Positions 10,725 through 18,965 of a stretch of DNA of 64,000 bases are shown piece after piece. Made by a program: the position numbers and the translations under genes. Position 1 is the first letter of the stretch. Each line of letters begins with the position of its first letter. The notes below the pieces were generated by a model, which was not told the origin of the DNA, searched no databases, and worked only from the letters and a program-made list of their open reading frames with translations. This DNA comes from PALSA-612 sp035652235 (GTDB lineage: Bacteria > Actinomycetota > Thermoleophilia > Gaiellales > Gaiellaceae), in NCBI GenBank assembly GCA_035652235.1, contig DASREE010000040.1:30077-94076 (forward strand), written 5' to 3'.

Positions 10725-12197
10725 ATGGGTCGGGGAGGTGGGGTCTCCCGGGATACACGCGCCAACAGGGAGATGCGAGGGCAGGGCCGGACGAGACAGG
10801 AGCTTCTGGCCGCAGCGCTCGGCACCGCGATCGCCACGAGACCGGCGCGCACGGCGCGCGCTGCCGGACGGGCCCGCGGCTCGGTCGTCGTCGTCGGCGG
10901 CGGCCTCGCCGGCCTCGCCTGCGCGCTCGACCTCCAGGCGGCGGGCTGGCGCGTGACCGTGCTCGAGGCGCGCAACCGGCCCGGCGGGCGCGTCTACACG
11001 GTGCGCAGGCCGTTCGGCGCGCGCCAGCACGCCGAGGGCGGCGGCGAGTTCATCGCCAGCACGCACCGTCTGATGCACGACTACGTGCGCCGCGCCGGGC
11101 TCGAGCTCGAAGACACCCGGGATGCGCCCGACTTCCGTCTCGACGGCGTCGTCTACCTCGGCGGGGCGCGCCGCCGCAGCTCCGCCGTCTTTGCCGACGG
11201 CACCGGGCGGGAGATCGACCGCTTCCGCCGGCGCGTCGACGCCCTCGCGCGGGGCGTCGACCCGTTCGACCCACCCGCGGCCGGATCGGCGCTCGACATC
11301 CGGTCGGCCGCGTACCTGCTCGACCGACTCGCGCTACCCCGCCGAGCCCGCTTTCTCGTCGAACAGGACCTGCGCAGCCGCTTCTCGGTCGAGCCGCACA
11401 ACATCTCGCTCCTCTTCCTCTGCCAGCACGCCCGCCGCGACGCGCACCTGACGGCGTCCGGCGCCCGGGCCTACCGCATCCGGGGCGGGAACGACCAGCT
11501 CGTGCGGGCGCTCGCCGACCGGGTCGAGGACCTCCGGCTCGAGGCCACGGTGCAGCGGATCGAGCTGTACGCGCGCCGCGTCAGCGCGTTCACGCAGCAC
11601 TCCCGTGTGGACGCCGACTTCTGCGTGCTCGCAGCGCCGCTCCCGGCCGTCCGCAGCACGATCGAGTTCCATCCGGGGCTGCCGGCCGTGCTCGAGCAGG
11701 CGATCGCGACGCTCCGCTACGGCAACGCCGCGAAGACGATGGTCCAGTACGAGCGGCGCTTCTGGCGCCGGCTCGGGCGGAGCGGCAGCATCGTCACCGA
11801 CCTGACCTTCCAGACCGCCTGGGAGGCGACCGCAAGCCAGTCGGGAAGGCCGGGAATCCTGCTCACCTACACGACCGGCGGCGACGCCGTCCTGCTCGGG
11901 GCACGGCCGGACGCGGTGCGGATCCTCCTCGCTGCCGACGAGATCGACGATGTCTACCCGAGCACGCGCGCGCTCGTCGACCGGGGCTCGAGCATCGCGT
12001 GGCAGAACGAGGTGCCGAGCGGCGGGTCCTACGTCGCGTACGGCCCGGGTCAGGTGACGCGCTTCTGGCGCGCGCTGCGCCGACCGGCCGGACGGCTGTA
12101 CCTGGCGGGCGAGCACACCGACGCGTACTGCGGGACGATGGAAGGGGCCGTCCGTTCCGGCCGCCGGGTCGCCACCGCCATCGCCGGGCGCGGGTGA
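10725..12197 (+). CDS. Flavin-containing amine oxidase, probably exported
   Basis: A 490-residue FAD enzyme of the monoamine oxidase family. After a basic stretch with a hydrophobic core (RQELLAAALGTAIATRPA, residues about 24-41) comes the dinucleotide motif SVVVVGGGLAGLACALDL and the GG doublet of RNRPGGRVYT. The C-terminal FAD motif is LYLAGEHTDAYCGTMEGAV, with the usual GEHT and GxxEGAxxSG. Such enzymes oxidise primary amines or amino acids to aldehydes or keto acids with release of hydrogen peroxide and ammonia. The leader may be a Tat-like signal without a clear twin-Arg motif. The next gene starts 10 bases downstream. Confidence 0.85.
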   Translation: MGRGGGVSRDTRANREMRGQGRTRQELLAAALGTAIATRPARTARAAGRARGSVVVVGGGLAGLACALDLQAAGWRVTVLEARNRPGGRVYTVRRPFGARQHAEGGGEFIASTHRLMHDYVRRAGLELEDTRDAPDFRLDGVVYLGGARRRSSAVFADGTGREIDRFRRRVDALARGVDPFDPPAAGSALDIRSAAYLLDRLALPRRARFLVEQDLRSRFSVEPHNISLLFLCQHARRDAHLTASGARAYRIRGGNDQLVRALADRVEDLRLEATVQRIELYARRVSAFTQHSRVDADFCVLAAPLPAVRSTIEFHPGLPAVLEQAIATLRYGNAAKTMVQYERRFWRRLGRSGSIVTDLTFQTAWEATASQSGRPGILLTYTTGGDAVLLGARPDAVRILLAADEIDDVYPSTRALVDRGSSIAWQNEVPSGGSYVAYGPGQVTRFWRALRRPAGRLYLAGEHTDAYCGTMEGAVRSGRRVATAIAGRG

Positions 12198-12207
12198 CGA
12201 GCCGCCG

Positions 12208-12588
12208 GTGAGCGCCCACCCGAGGCCTCGGCCGCTCGCGCTCGTGGACGCGCGCAACGTGCTGCGCTCGACCTGGCCGAACATCGCGCAGGCCGAGCTC
12301 GTCGAGCTCTGCCGCCGTTGGGCCGCCGAGGAGGGCTGCGACGCGCTCGTCGTCTTCGACGGGGAGGCCCCCTCAGCGCCGGCGGACGGCCGGGTCGAGG
12401 TGGTCGGCACCGGCCCCGCGAGCGCCGACGACCGGATCGCCTGCCAGGCCGCTCGCCTCCGGTCGGAGGGGCGCCCGTTCTGGCTCGTGACCTCGGACCG
12501 GGAGCTGCGGCGCCGGGCGGGCGGCGGAGCTGAGCAGACGATCGGCGGCGGAACGCTTGCCCGCCGGCTGCTCGCGCTCCGCTCCTAG
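12208..12588 (+). CDS. NYN/PIN-like ribonuclease domain protein (YacP type)
   Basis: A small 126-residue single-domain protein. LALVDARNVLRSTWPN carries the first conserved aspartate of the NYN/PIN nuclease fold; ALVVFDGEAP, SADDRIACQAARL and FWLVTSDREL supply the others. YacP/Rae1-like proteins are endoribonucleases acting with ribosomes. It is shorter than full YacP proteins (about 170 residues), so function is inferred from the acidic motif set only. It begins with GTG ten bases after the amine oxidase and is probably co-transcribed, although no functional link is apparent. Confidence 0.65.
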   Translation: MSAHPRPRPLALVDARNVLRSTWPNIAQAELVELCRRWAAEEGCDALVVFDGEAPSAPADGRVEVVGTGPASADDRIACQAARLRSEGRPFWLVTSDRELRRRAGGGAEQTIGGGTLARRLLALRS

Positions 12589-12843
12589 CGGCCGCGAGTG
12601 CCGGTACACCTTCGTCCGCCGAGGCCTCGTCCGCGCCCGCCGTCGCCGGCGCCGTGGCGGGGGCCACCACTCCTCCACCCCGCTCTCGATGCTACCGGCG
12701 AAGTCCGCGCGGGTGTGCGACCGGCCTGTGCCGGTTGCGTGTCGGGCGACCGCACGTCGGGCGCCGCTGACGGATGCCGGCCAACGGCCCGCCCCCCTCG
12801 GGGCCCGTACCTCTCCGCGGGGCCCGGTCGCCAAGCAACCGCC

Positions 12844-12849
12844 TACCAT
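12844..12849 (+). promoter_or_regulatory. -10 box TACCAT before the nitroreductase
   Basis: TACCAT lies 7 bases before GTG 12857, consistent with a leaderless transcript. The preceding 250 bases hold no gene that I can support. Confidence 0.5.
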
Positions 12850-12856
12850 TCGCACC

Positions 12857-13357
12857 GTGGACACGTTCCTCGCCATCGCCAGCAAGCGCGATACGCGCCG
12901 CTACACTCGGGAGCCGCTTCCGCCGCAGACGGAGCGGAAGATCCTCGAGGCCGGGCGAGTCGCCGGAAGCGCGCGCAACCGCCAGCCGTGGCGGTTCCTC
13001 GTCGTCGACGACCGCGCTCGCCGGGAGCGGCTCGCCCAGGCCGTCTTCGTCCCGGACAACGTCCGCGGCGCCGCCTTCGTCGTCGCTCTGCAGGCGAGGT
13101 CGTCGCTCGACGCGGGCCGCTGTGCTGAGAACATGATGCTCGCCGCCTGGAACGAGGGCGTGGCGTCGTGCCCGAACGGCTTCGCCGACCCGGCTGCGGC
13201 CCGGGCGGCGCTCGGGCTCGGGCCGGACGACGAGCTGGCGACCGTGCTCACGTTCGGGTTCCCCGCCCGCGTCCGCGCTCCTGAGACGCGGACGCCCGAC
13301 GAGTGGCTCGAGCGGGCGGACCGCCGCCCCCTCGAGGAGCTCGTCCGGCGACTCTGA
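12857..13357 (+). CDS. Nitroreductase-family FMN oxidoreductase
   Basis: A 166-residue protein of the nitroreductase fold. The N-terminal FMN-phosphate signature reads SKRDTRRYTREPLP, followed by AGRVAGSARNRQPWRFLVV with the conserved N-x-Q-P-W. It is shorter than typical members (about 190-220 residues) but has both ends of the domain. Family members use NAD(P)H to reduce nitroaromatics, quinones or flavins. The GTG start is fixed by family alignment and by the -10 box just upstream. It is convergent with the long liv-Tm-1 operon. Confidence 0.82.
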   Translation: MDTFLAIASKRDTRRYTREPLPPQTERKILEAGRVAGSARNRQPWRFLVVDDRARRERLAQAVFVPDNVRGAAFVVALQARSSLDAGRCAENMMLAAWNEGVASCPNGFADPAAARAALGLGPDDELATVLTFGFPARVRAPETRTPDEWLERADRRPLEELVRRL

Positions 13358-13383
13358 GCGTTGCCGCCGGCGCGACGCTGTCG

Positions 13384-14355
13384 CTACTCGATGGTGAGCA
13401 CGACCTTGCCGACGTGGTCGCCGATCAGACGCTCGTAGGCGGCCTCTGCCTCGGCGAGCGGGCGCACGCTGTCGATCACCGGCGACCACGAGCCCGCCTG
13501 CACCAGCTCGAGGAACTCGCCGAACTGTCGCGGCGAGGCGCCGGTCGTGCCGAGCACGGACAGGTAGTTCAGGTACAGGTGGCGCACGTCGAGCTCGACC
13601 TTCGGACCGCCCGTCCCACCGAAGGCGACAAGCCGCCCGCCCCGTCGCAGCGTGCGCAGCGAGTCGGCCCAGGTCGAGCCGACCGAATCGAGCACGAGGT
13701 CGACGCCGTCCGGCGCCAGCTCGCGGATCGCCGCCACCCAGTCGCCCTCGGTGTACAGGGCACCGCCTTCTGCCCCGAGCGAGCGCGAGCGCTCGATCTT
13801 CTCCGAGCTCGACGAGGTGACGAGCACGCGGGCGCCCGCCTGCGCCGCGAGCGCGACGGCGAAGGTGGAGACGCCGCTCCCCGCCCCCAGGACGAGCACG
13901 GTCTCGCCCGCCTGGAGGCGGCCGACGGCGTGCAGCGCGCGGTAGGCGGTCATCCCGGCGACGGGCAGCGCCGCCGCCTGCTCCCAAGAGAGCCGGGCCG
14001 GCTTCGGGAACACGTTCTCCGCCGGCACGACGACGAGCTGCGCGAACGTCCCGTCGTGGGGGCCACCGAGGAAGCTCGCCCCGGGCGCGGGCACGTCGTC
14101 GCGCTCGCCCCAGCCGACGGTCGGGTAGAGGACGACCTCCTCGCCGGTGTCGCGGCGGACACCCGCGCCGTCGTGGCCGGCGACGAACGGCTTCGGGAAG
14201 TCGTACGCGGGGCCCGGCGGGTTGCGCACGAGCAGATCGCGCCGGTTGAGCGCCGCCGCCCGGAGCTCGACCAGCACCTGGCCCGGCCCGGCGACCGGGT
14301 CGGGCGCCTGCTCGAAGCGGAGCTCCCCGCCGGCATGGATGCGCACCGCCTGCAT
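13384..14355 (-). CDS. Zinc-less quinone oxidoreductase-like medium-chain dehydrogenase
   Basis: A 323-residue MDR-superfamily protein. The GroES-like N-terminal half contains AALNRRDLLVRNPPG and VAGHDGAGV, and the Rossmann half contains VLVLGAGSGVSTFAVALA for NADPH. The structural-zinc cysteine cluster is absent, as in quinone/enoyl reductases. The last gene of the ten-gene minus-strand operon, 12 bases after the TIM-barrel gene. It may reduce an enone or quinone formed in the pathway fed by the transporter, but the substrate is not shown by the sequence. Confidence 0.85.
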   Translation of the reverse strand: MQAVRIHAGGELRFEQAPDPVAGPGQVLVELRAAALNRRDLLVRNPPGPAYDFPKPFVAGHDGAGVRRDTGEEVVLYPTVGWGERDDVPAPGASFLGGPHDGTFAQLVVVPAENVFPKPARLSWEQAAALPVAGMTAYRALHAVGRLQAGETVLVLGAGSGVSTFAVALAAQAGARVLVTSSSSEKIERSRSLGAEGGALYTEGDWVAAIRELAPDGVDLVLDSVGSTWADSLRTLRRGGRLVAFGGTGGPKVELDVRHLYLNYLSVLGTTGASPRQFGEFLELVQAGSWSPVIDSVRPLAEAEAAYERLIGDHVGKVVLTIE

Positions 14356-14367
14356 CGCCGCGCCAGC

Positions 14368-15192
14368 CTATCCGACCGGGATCGCCTTGAAGCGGCGCAT
14401 GTTCTCCGTCATCGCCACCTCGCTGGGCAGGCGCTCCATCGAAGAGGCGCCGAAGAAGCCGACCACGCCCGAGGTGCGCTCGAGCACGTAGGCGGCGTCC
14501 TCGGGCTCGGCGATCGGCCCGCCGTGGCAGAGCACGAGGATGTCCGGGGCGACCGCCTTCGCCGCGTCGTGCATCGCCTGCACGAGCTCGACGGCCTCGT
14601 CGAGCGTCTTCGCCGTCTGCGCGCCGATCGTCCCCTTCGTCGTCAAGCCCATGTGCGGGACGAGCACGTCCGCGCCCGCCTCGGCCATCGTGCGCGCCTC
14701 CTCGACCGTGAACACGTACGGACAGGTGAGCAGCTCGAGCTCGCGCGCCTGGCGGATCATCTCCACCTCGAGCGCGTAGCCCATGCCCGTCTCCTCCAGG
14801 TTCCGGCGGAAGACGCCGTCGAACAGGCCGACGGTGGGGAAGTTCTGCACGCCGGAGAAGCCGATCCGCTTGAGCTCCTCCAGGAAGACGGGCATCAGCC
14901 GGAAGGGGTCGGTGCCGCACACGCCGGCGAGCACCGGCGTCTCCCGCACGATCGGCAGCACCTCGCGGGCCATGTCGACGACGATCGCGTTCGCGTCGCC
15001 GTAGGGCAGCAGGCCGGCGAGCGAGCCGCGCCCCGCCATCCGGTAGCGGCCCGAGTTGTAGATGATGATCAGGTCGCCGCCGCCCGCCTCGGCGCACTTC
15101 GCCGACAGGCCCGTGCCGGCGCCCGCGCCGATGATCGGCTTCCCCTGGGCCACCTGCGCGCGCAGCCGCGCGAGCGCCTCCTCTCTCGTCAT
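14368..15192 (-). CDS. PEP-hydrolase-like TIM-barrel protein (Tm-1 C-terminal half homologue)
   Basis: A 274-residue TIM-barrel protein of the family annotated as phosphoenolpyruvate hydrolase (PF09370). Readable segments are GKPIIGAGAGTGLSAKCAE, GDLIIIYNSGRYRMAG, FSGVQNFPTVGLFDG and ILVLCHGGPIAEPED. It corresponds to the C-terminal half of the plant resistance protein Tm-1. In bacteria it is typically next to a UPF0261 gene, as here, with a four-base ATGA overlap, implying a two-subunit system. The actual reaction is not established. Start: ATG 15192, fixed by the overlap. Confidence 0.85.
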   Translation of the reverse strand: MTREEALARLRAQVAQGKPIIGAGAGTGLSAKCAEAGGGDLIIIYNSGRYRMAGRGSLAGLLPYGDANAIVVDMAREVLPIVRETPVLAGVCGTDPFRLMPVFLEELKRIGFSGVQNFPTVGLFDGVFRRNLEETGMGYALEVEMIRQARELELLTCPYVFTVEEARTMAEAGADVLVPHMGLTTKGTIGAQTAKTLDEAVELVQAMHDAAKAVAPDILVLCHGGPIAEPEDAAYVLERTSGVVGFFGASSMERLPSEVAMTENMRRFKAIPVG

Positions 15193-16400
15193 CTCGCCTC
15201 CTGCACGAGCTCGTGCAGGCGGTTCGCCATCGCCAGCGCGAACTCGGGGTCGTTGACGTCCGTGTCCAACTCGTGCACCTCGACGTTCGGCCCGAGCGTC
15301 TCGCGCAGCCCTTCGAACAGCGCCGCGTCGGCGTCCGGGTCGTAGAACGGCTGGCCCGCGGTGGCGATCATCGACACGCCGCGGAGCGGGACGAACAGCG
15401 CCGTCGGCCCCTTCGCGGCGGACAGCTTGCGCCCGATGCGCCGGCCGAGCTCGCGGCACTCGTCCGGCGTCGTCCGCATGAGCGTGATCGTCGGGTTGTG
15501 CACGTACAGCCTGCGCCCGCGGAAGCGCTCGGGCACGGTCTCCTTCGGCCCGAAGTTGACCATGTCGAGCGCGCCGAGCGAGACCACCTGTGGCAGCCCG
15601 AGCTCCCCGGCCGCCTCGAGCCGGCCGGGGTACGCGGGCAGCACGCCCCCGACGAGCTCGTCGCACAGCTCGGTGGTCGTCACGTCGAGCGAGGCGGTGA
15701 CGTAGCCACCGCGCATCAGCTCCTCCATCGACTGGCCGCCGGTGCCGGTCTGGTGGAAGACGAGCACCTCGTAGCCGAGCTCCTCGAGCCGCTCCCGGGC
15801 CCGTGTCACGCACGGCGTCGTCACGCCGAACATCGAGGCGGTGACGAGCGGCTTCGCGTCCGGCAGCGGCGGCAGCGGCGCCGTGGCCATGCCGGCGATG
15901 GCGCCGGCCGCGTTCGCGAGGATGCGCGCCGAGATCTGGTTGATGCCGGCGATGTCGACGACGGAGTAGGTCATCGTCACGTCCGAGGCGCCCACGTACG
16001 GGCGCGTGTCCCCGGAGGCGACCGTGGACACGATCAGCTTGGGCACGCCGACCGGGAGCGCGCGGGCCGCGATGCCGGCGATCGACGAGTTGCCGGAGCC
16101 GCCGACGGCGGCGAGGCCGTCCAGCCGTCCCTGCGCGTGCAGCCGCCTCACCACCTCCGCCGCGCCCCGCGCCATCGCCTCGACGGCCGCCCCGCGGTCG
16201 CCGGCGGAGGCGAGCTCGCGAACGTCGGCGCCGGCCGCCGCGGCCACCTCCTGGCGCGGCACGTCCGGCTCGACCTGCGGCTCGAACACGCCCGCGTCGA
16301 CGAGGAGGCAGTCGACGCCCCGCTCGCGGACCTGGTCGCGCAAAAACGCGTACTCGCGGCCCTTGGTGTCGAGGGTTCCGACGAGGACGACGGTCGCCAC
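15189..16400 (-). CDS. Tm-1-like ATP-binding protein (UPF0261)
   Basis: A 403-residue protein of the UPF0261 family (PF06792), homologous to the N-terminal ATP-binding half of tomato Tm-1. Typical segments are VVLVGTLDTKGREYAFLRD at the start, GLAAVGGSGNSSIAGIAARAL, ADVTMTYSVVDIAG-like text (DVTMTYSVVDIAG), and FVPLRGVSMIATAGQPFYDP near the end. It probably binds nucleotide; no enzymatic function is proven for the bacterial protein. It overlaps the TIM-barrel partner by ATGA and follows the propeller lipoprotein by 9 bases, placing it in the liv operon. Confidence 0.87.
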   Translation of the reverse strand: MATVVLVGTLDTKGREYAFLRDQVRERGVDCLLVDAGVFEPQVEPDVPRQEVAAAAGADVRELASAGDRGAAVEAMARGAAEVVRRLHAQGRLDGLAAVGGSGNSSIAGIAARALPVGVPKLIVSTVASGDTRPYVGASDVTMTYSVVDIAGINQISARILANAAGAIAGMATAPLPPLPDAKPLVTASMFGVTTPCVTRARERLEELGYEVLVFHQTGTGGQSMEELMRGGYVTASLDVTTTELCDELVGGVLPAYPGRLEAAGELGLPQVVSLGALDMVNFGPKETVPERFRGRRLYVHNPTITLMRTTPDECRELGRRIGRKLSAAKGPTALFVPLRGVSMIATAGQPFYDPDADAALFEGLRETLGPNVEVHELDTDVNDPEFALAMANRLHELVQEAR

Positions 16401-16409
16401 CGCGCGATC

Positions 16410-17384
16410 CTACTTCGTCGCCGCGGCGGGCAGGCGCGGGTTCCAGGCCGGGCTCGAGTCGTTGTCCTTCGGGTCGGTGAGGACGCGCTCGTCGCTCCCG
16501 TCCGCCGCGACGGTGACGATCGAGCCGTCGCGGACGAACGCGATCCGTCTGCCGTCCGGCGACCACGCGGGCTCGAACTCGTCGTCGTTCGATCGCGTCA
16601 GCCGGCGTGCCTTCCTCGTCCCGACGCGGACGACGTAGATGCTGTAGCGCAGCTCGCCAACGGCGCTCGAGAAGGCGATCTCCCTGCTGTCGGGCGACCA
16701 CGCCGGCCAGGTGGTCGCCGCGTTCAGGCTGGTGAGCGCGTGCGCGTCGGCGCCGTCCGGGTGGACGAGCCAGATCTCCGTGGACGTGGTCAGCGGCGTG
16801 TTCCGTGCGTACGCGATCCAGCGCCCGTCGGGTGACCAGGCAGGATCGTCCTGACGCGCCGTGTCGCCGGTCAGCCTGCGCACGTGGCTGCCGTCGGCGT
16901 TCATCACGAAGATCGCCCCGTGCCCACCGCGGACGAAGGCGATGCGCCGGCCGTCCGGAGACCAGGTGGGATGGGTGTCGTCGTCGCGCGTCGACGTCAA
17001 CCGCCGAACGTGCTCGCCGGAGGCGTCCATGACGAAGATGTCGGAGCTTCCGTACCGGCTGCTCGCGAACGCGATCCTCCGCCCGTCGGGAGACCATGCG
17101 GGAGTCGTCTCGTACAGCAGCCTGCTCGGGCTGGAGGCGTCGCTCGGCCCTCCGCTCGTCAGGCGCCGCTGCCGGCTGCCGTCGGCGTTCATCTCGTAGA
17201 TCGCGTTCACGCCGCTCCGGGTGGAGACGAACAGGAGGTCTGGCCGCGGCGCGCCCGAGCCCCCGCAGGCTGCGAGCACCGTCGGCGCGGCGAGGGCGGC
17301 GGCGGCGAGCGAGAGGAGCAGCCCCGTCCGGGCGACACGCCGCCGGGCCGGCAGCTCGCGGCGCCCCCCGGCCAGCCGGTTCAT
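16410..17384 (-). CDS. TolB-like beta-propeller lipoprotein (PD40 repeats)
   Basis: A 324-residue exported protein with a long hydrophobic leader and lipobox TVLAAC (Cys near residue 40). The mature part is built of at least five repeats with the PD40/TolB signature P-A-W-S-P-D-G-R-R-I-A-F (variants PTWSPDG, PAWSPDS, PAWNPRL), giving a six-bladed propeller. It is probably anchored outside the membrane next to the transporter. It starts directly after livF (17385), so the arrangement is operonic, yet such a propeller is not a usual liv component. It might bind ligand or protein partners for uptake. Confidence 0.82.
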   Translation of the reverse strand: MNRLAGGRRELPARRRVARTGLLLSLAAAALAAPTVLAACGGSGAPRPDLLFVSTRSGVNAIYEMNADGSRQRRLTSGGPSDASSPSRLLYETTPAWSPDGRRIAFASSRYGSSDIFVMDASGEHVRRLTSTRDDDTHPTWSPDGRRIAFVRGGHGAIFVMNADGSHVRRLTGDTARQDDPAWSPDGRWIAYARNTPLTTSTEIWLVHPDGADAHALTSLNAATTWPAWSPDSREIAFSSAVGELRYSIYVVRVGTRKARRLTRSNDDEFEPAWSPDGRRIAFVRDGSIVTVAADGSDERVLTDPKDNDSSPAWNPRLPAAATK

Positions 17385-18155
17385 CTACTGCGCCAGCGGC
17401 TCGACGCCGAGGTAGCGACGTTGCAGCTCCGGGTCGTCCGCGAGCGCCCGGGCGGTCGTCTCGGCCGCGATCTCGCCGCTGACCATGACCAGCTGGCGCT
17501 CGGCGAGCGAGGTGGCGACGCCGAGGTTCTGCTCGATGAGGAGGATGCGCAGCCCTTCCTGCTCCAGCCGGCGGAAAACCTCGATCAGGTTCTCGATGAT
17601 CGCAGGGGCGAGCCCCTCGGACGGCTCGTCCATGACGAGGAGCTTCGGATCGACGAGGAGCGAGCGGCCGATGGCGAGCATCTGCTGCTCGCCGCCGGAC
17701 AGCTGGGCGCCGCCGTGCCGCCGGCGCTCGGCGAGGCGCGGGAACAGGTCGTACACCCGCTCCGCCGTCCAGCCGTCCCCCCCTCGCCGCCCGATCATGC
17801 GCAGGTGCTCGTCCACGGTCAGCGACGGAAACAGGCGCCGCCCCTGGGGCACGTAGCCGATGCCGAGCGCGGCGATCTTGTACGGCGGCTTGCCGAGGAG
17901 CTCCTCGCCGAGGAAGCGGATCGAGCCGCGTGCCGTGCCCTTGAGCGAGGGCATGAGCCCCATGATCGACGCGCACAGGGTGGTCTTGCCCATGCCGTTG
18001 CGACCGACGACGGCGACCGACTCGGCGCCCATCGCGAAGCTGACGTTCTGGAGGATGTGCGCCGAGCCGTAGAAGGCGTCGAGCCCCTCGACGACGAGCA
18101 TCTGCTCCGACCCGGCCGTCGGTGCGGTCGCGCTCGACGCGCCCGGGGCCGACAT
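17385..18155 (-). CDS. livF: Branched-chain-type ABC transporter ATPase LivF
   Basis: A 256-residue ATP-binding subunit. Walker A is VGRNGMGKTTL, the signature is LSGGEQQML, and Walker B is LLVMDEPSEGLAP with the H-loop near LLIEQNLG. With LivG it powers the LivHM permease. A 17-residue Ser/Ala/Thr-rich N-terminal extension precedes the domain. It overlaps the livG stop by one base and is followed directly by the propeller lipoprotein. Confidence 0.92.
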   Translation of the reverse strand: MSAPGASSATAPTAGSEQMLVVEGLDAFYGSAHILQNVSFAMGAESVAVVGRNGMGKTTLCASIMGLMPSLKGTARGSIRFLGEELLGKPPYKIAALGIGYVPQGRRLFPSLTVDEHLRMIGRRGGDGWTAERVYDLFPRLAERRRHGGAQLSGGEQQMLAIGRSLLVDPKLLVMDEPSEGLAPAIIENLIEVFRRLEQEGLRILLIEQNLGVATSLAERQLVMVSGEIAAETTARALADDPELQRRYLGVEPLAQ

Positions 18156-18961
18156 CAGCTGCTCGTGGCGGCGCGGTGGCCGCTTCCGAGGTACAGGTCG
18201 TGGACGAGCTCGTTCGCCCTGATCTCCTCGGGCGTCCCCTCCACGATCACCCGCCCGTCGTGCATCATCGTCACCCGTTCTGCGACGCGCAGGGCGACGT
18301 CCATGTCGTGCTCGATCAGCAGCAGGGTGATGTTCCGATCGAGCGAGAGGAGCAGCTCCGTGAGCAGCACCCGCTCTCCTCGCGACAGGCCGGAGGCGGG
18401 CTCGTCGAGCATGAGCACGCGCGGGCTGGCCGCCAGCGCCATCGCCAGGTCGAGCTGACGGTTCTCGCCGTGCGACAGCGAGGAGACGACGTCTGCCAGC
18501 TTGTGGTCGATGGCCGCCCTCGCCGCGGCGGCGCGGGCGCGCTCGCGCATCTCCCGGTCGCGCCTCGGCGAGACGTACATGCGCAGATGGCCGCCCTCGA
18601 CGCCGAGGATCGACAGGTAGATGTTGTCCTCGACGGTCAAGCCGGCGAGCACGCGCGACTGCTGGTACGTGCGCGCGAGCCCCAGGCCGGCGCGCTTGCG
18701 GGCGGGCAGGAAGGTGACGTCGTGCCCGAACAGCTCGATCGTTCCGGAGCTCGGCGGGAAGTCGCCCGCGATCACGTTGAACAGCGTCGTCTTGCCGGCG
18801 CCGTTCGGCCCCAGGATCGCGCGCCGCTCACCCGGGACGACCTCGAGGTCGACCTCCCGCAACGCGTGCAGGCCGCCGAAGCGCCGGCCGACCCTCCGCG
18901 TGCGGAGGGCCGGCACGGCGCTCGCGGCCGTCGGCGCTTCCTGTACTGCCGCCTCGGTCAA
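18155..18961 (-). CDS. livG: Branched-chain-type ABC transporter ATPase LivG
   Basis: A 268-residue ATP-binding subunit with Walker A LGPNGAGKTTLFN, signature LSHGENRQLDLAM, Walker B VLMLDEPASGLS and H-loop LLIEHDMDV. The signature is LSHGE rather than LSGGQ, which is common in LivG proteins. It lies four bases after the substrate-binding protein gene on the same strand. The transporter class imports amino acids, but also urea, benzoate or other carboxylates in actinobacteria. Confidence 0.92.
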   Translation of the reverse strand: MTEAAVQEAPTAASAVPALRTRRVGRRFGGLHALREVDLEVVPGERRAILGPNGAGKTTLFNVIAGDFPPSSGTIELFGHDVTFLPARKRAGLGLARTYQQSRVLAGLTVEDNIYLSILGVEGGHLRMYVSPRRDREMRERARAAAARAAIDHKLADVVSSLSHGENRQLDLAMALAASPRVLMLDEPASGLSRGERVLLTELLLSLDRNITLLLIEHDMDVALRVAERVTMMHDGRVIVEGTPEEIRANELVHDLYLGSGHRAATSS

Positions 18962-18965
18962 GCCC

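Noticed and set aside
12589..12843. Possible extension of the nitroreductase upstream of GTG 12857
   Set aside because: The frame is open but gives Arg/Pro/Ala-rich text without similarity, and a -10 box lies just before the GTG.
14368..15192. Phosphoenolpyruvate hydrolase as a function claim
   Set aside because: The family name is inherited; no conserved catalytic set for PEP hydrolysis is shown, so only the homology to the Tm-1 half is claimed.
14368..17976. Very long open frame of about 1200 codons on the minus strand
   Set aside because: Only its last 274 codons match a family (TIM-barrel gene); the rest is antisense or out-of-frame reading of the UPF0261, propeller and livF genes, kept open by GC-rich codon bias.
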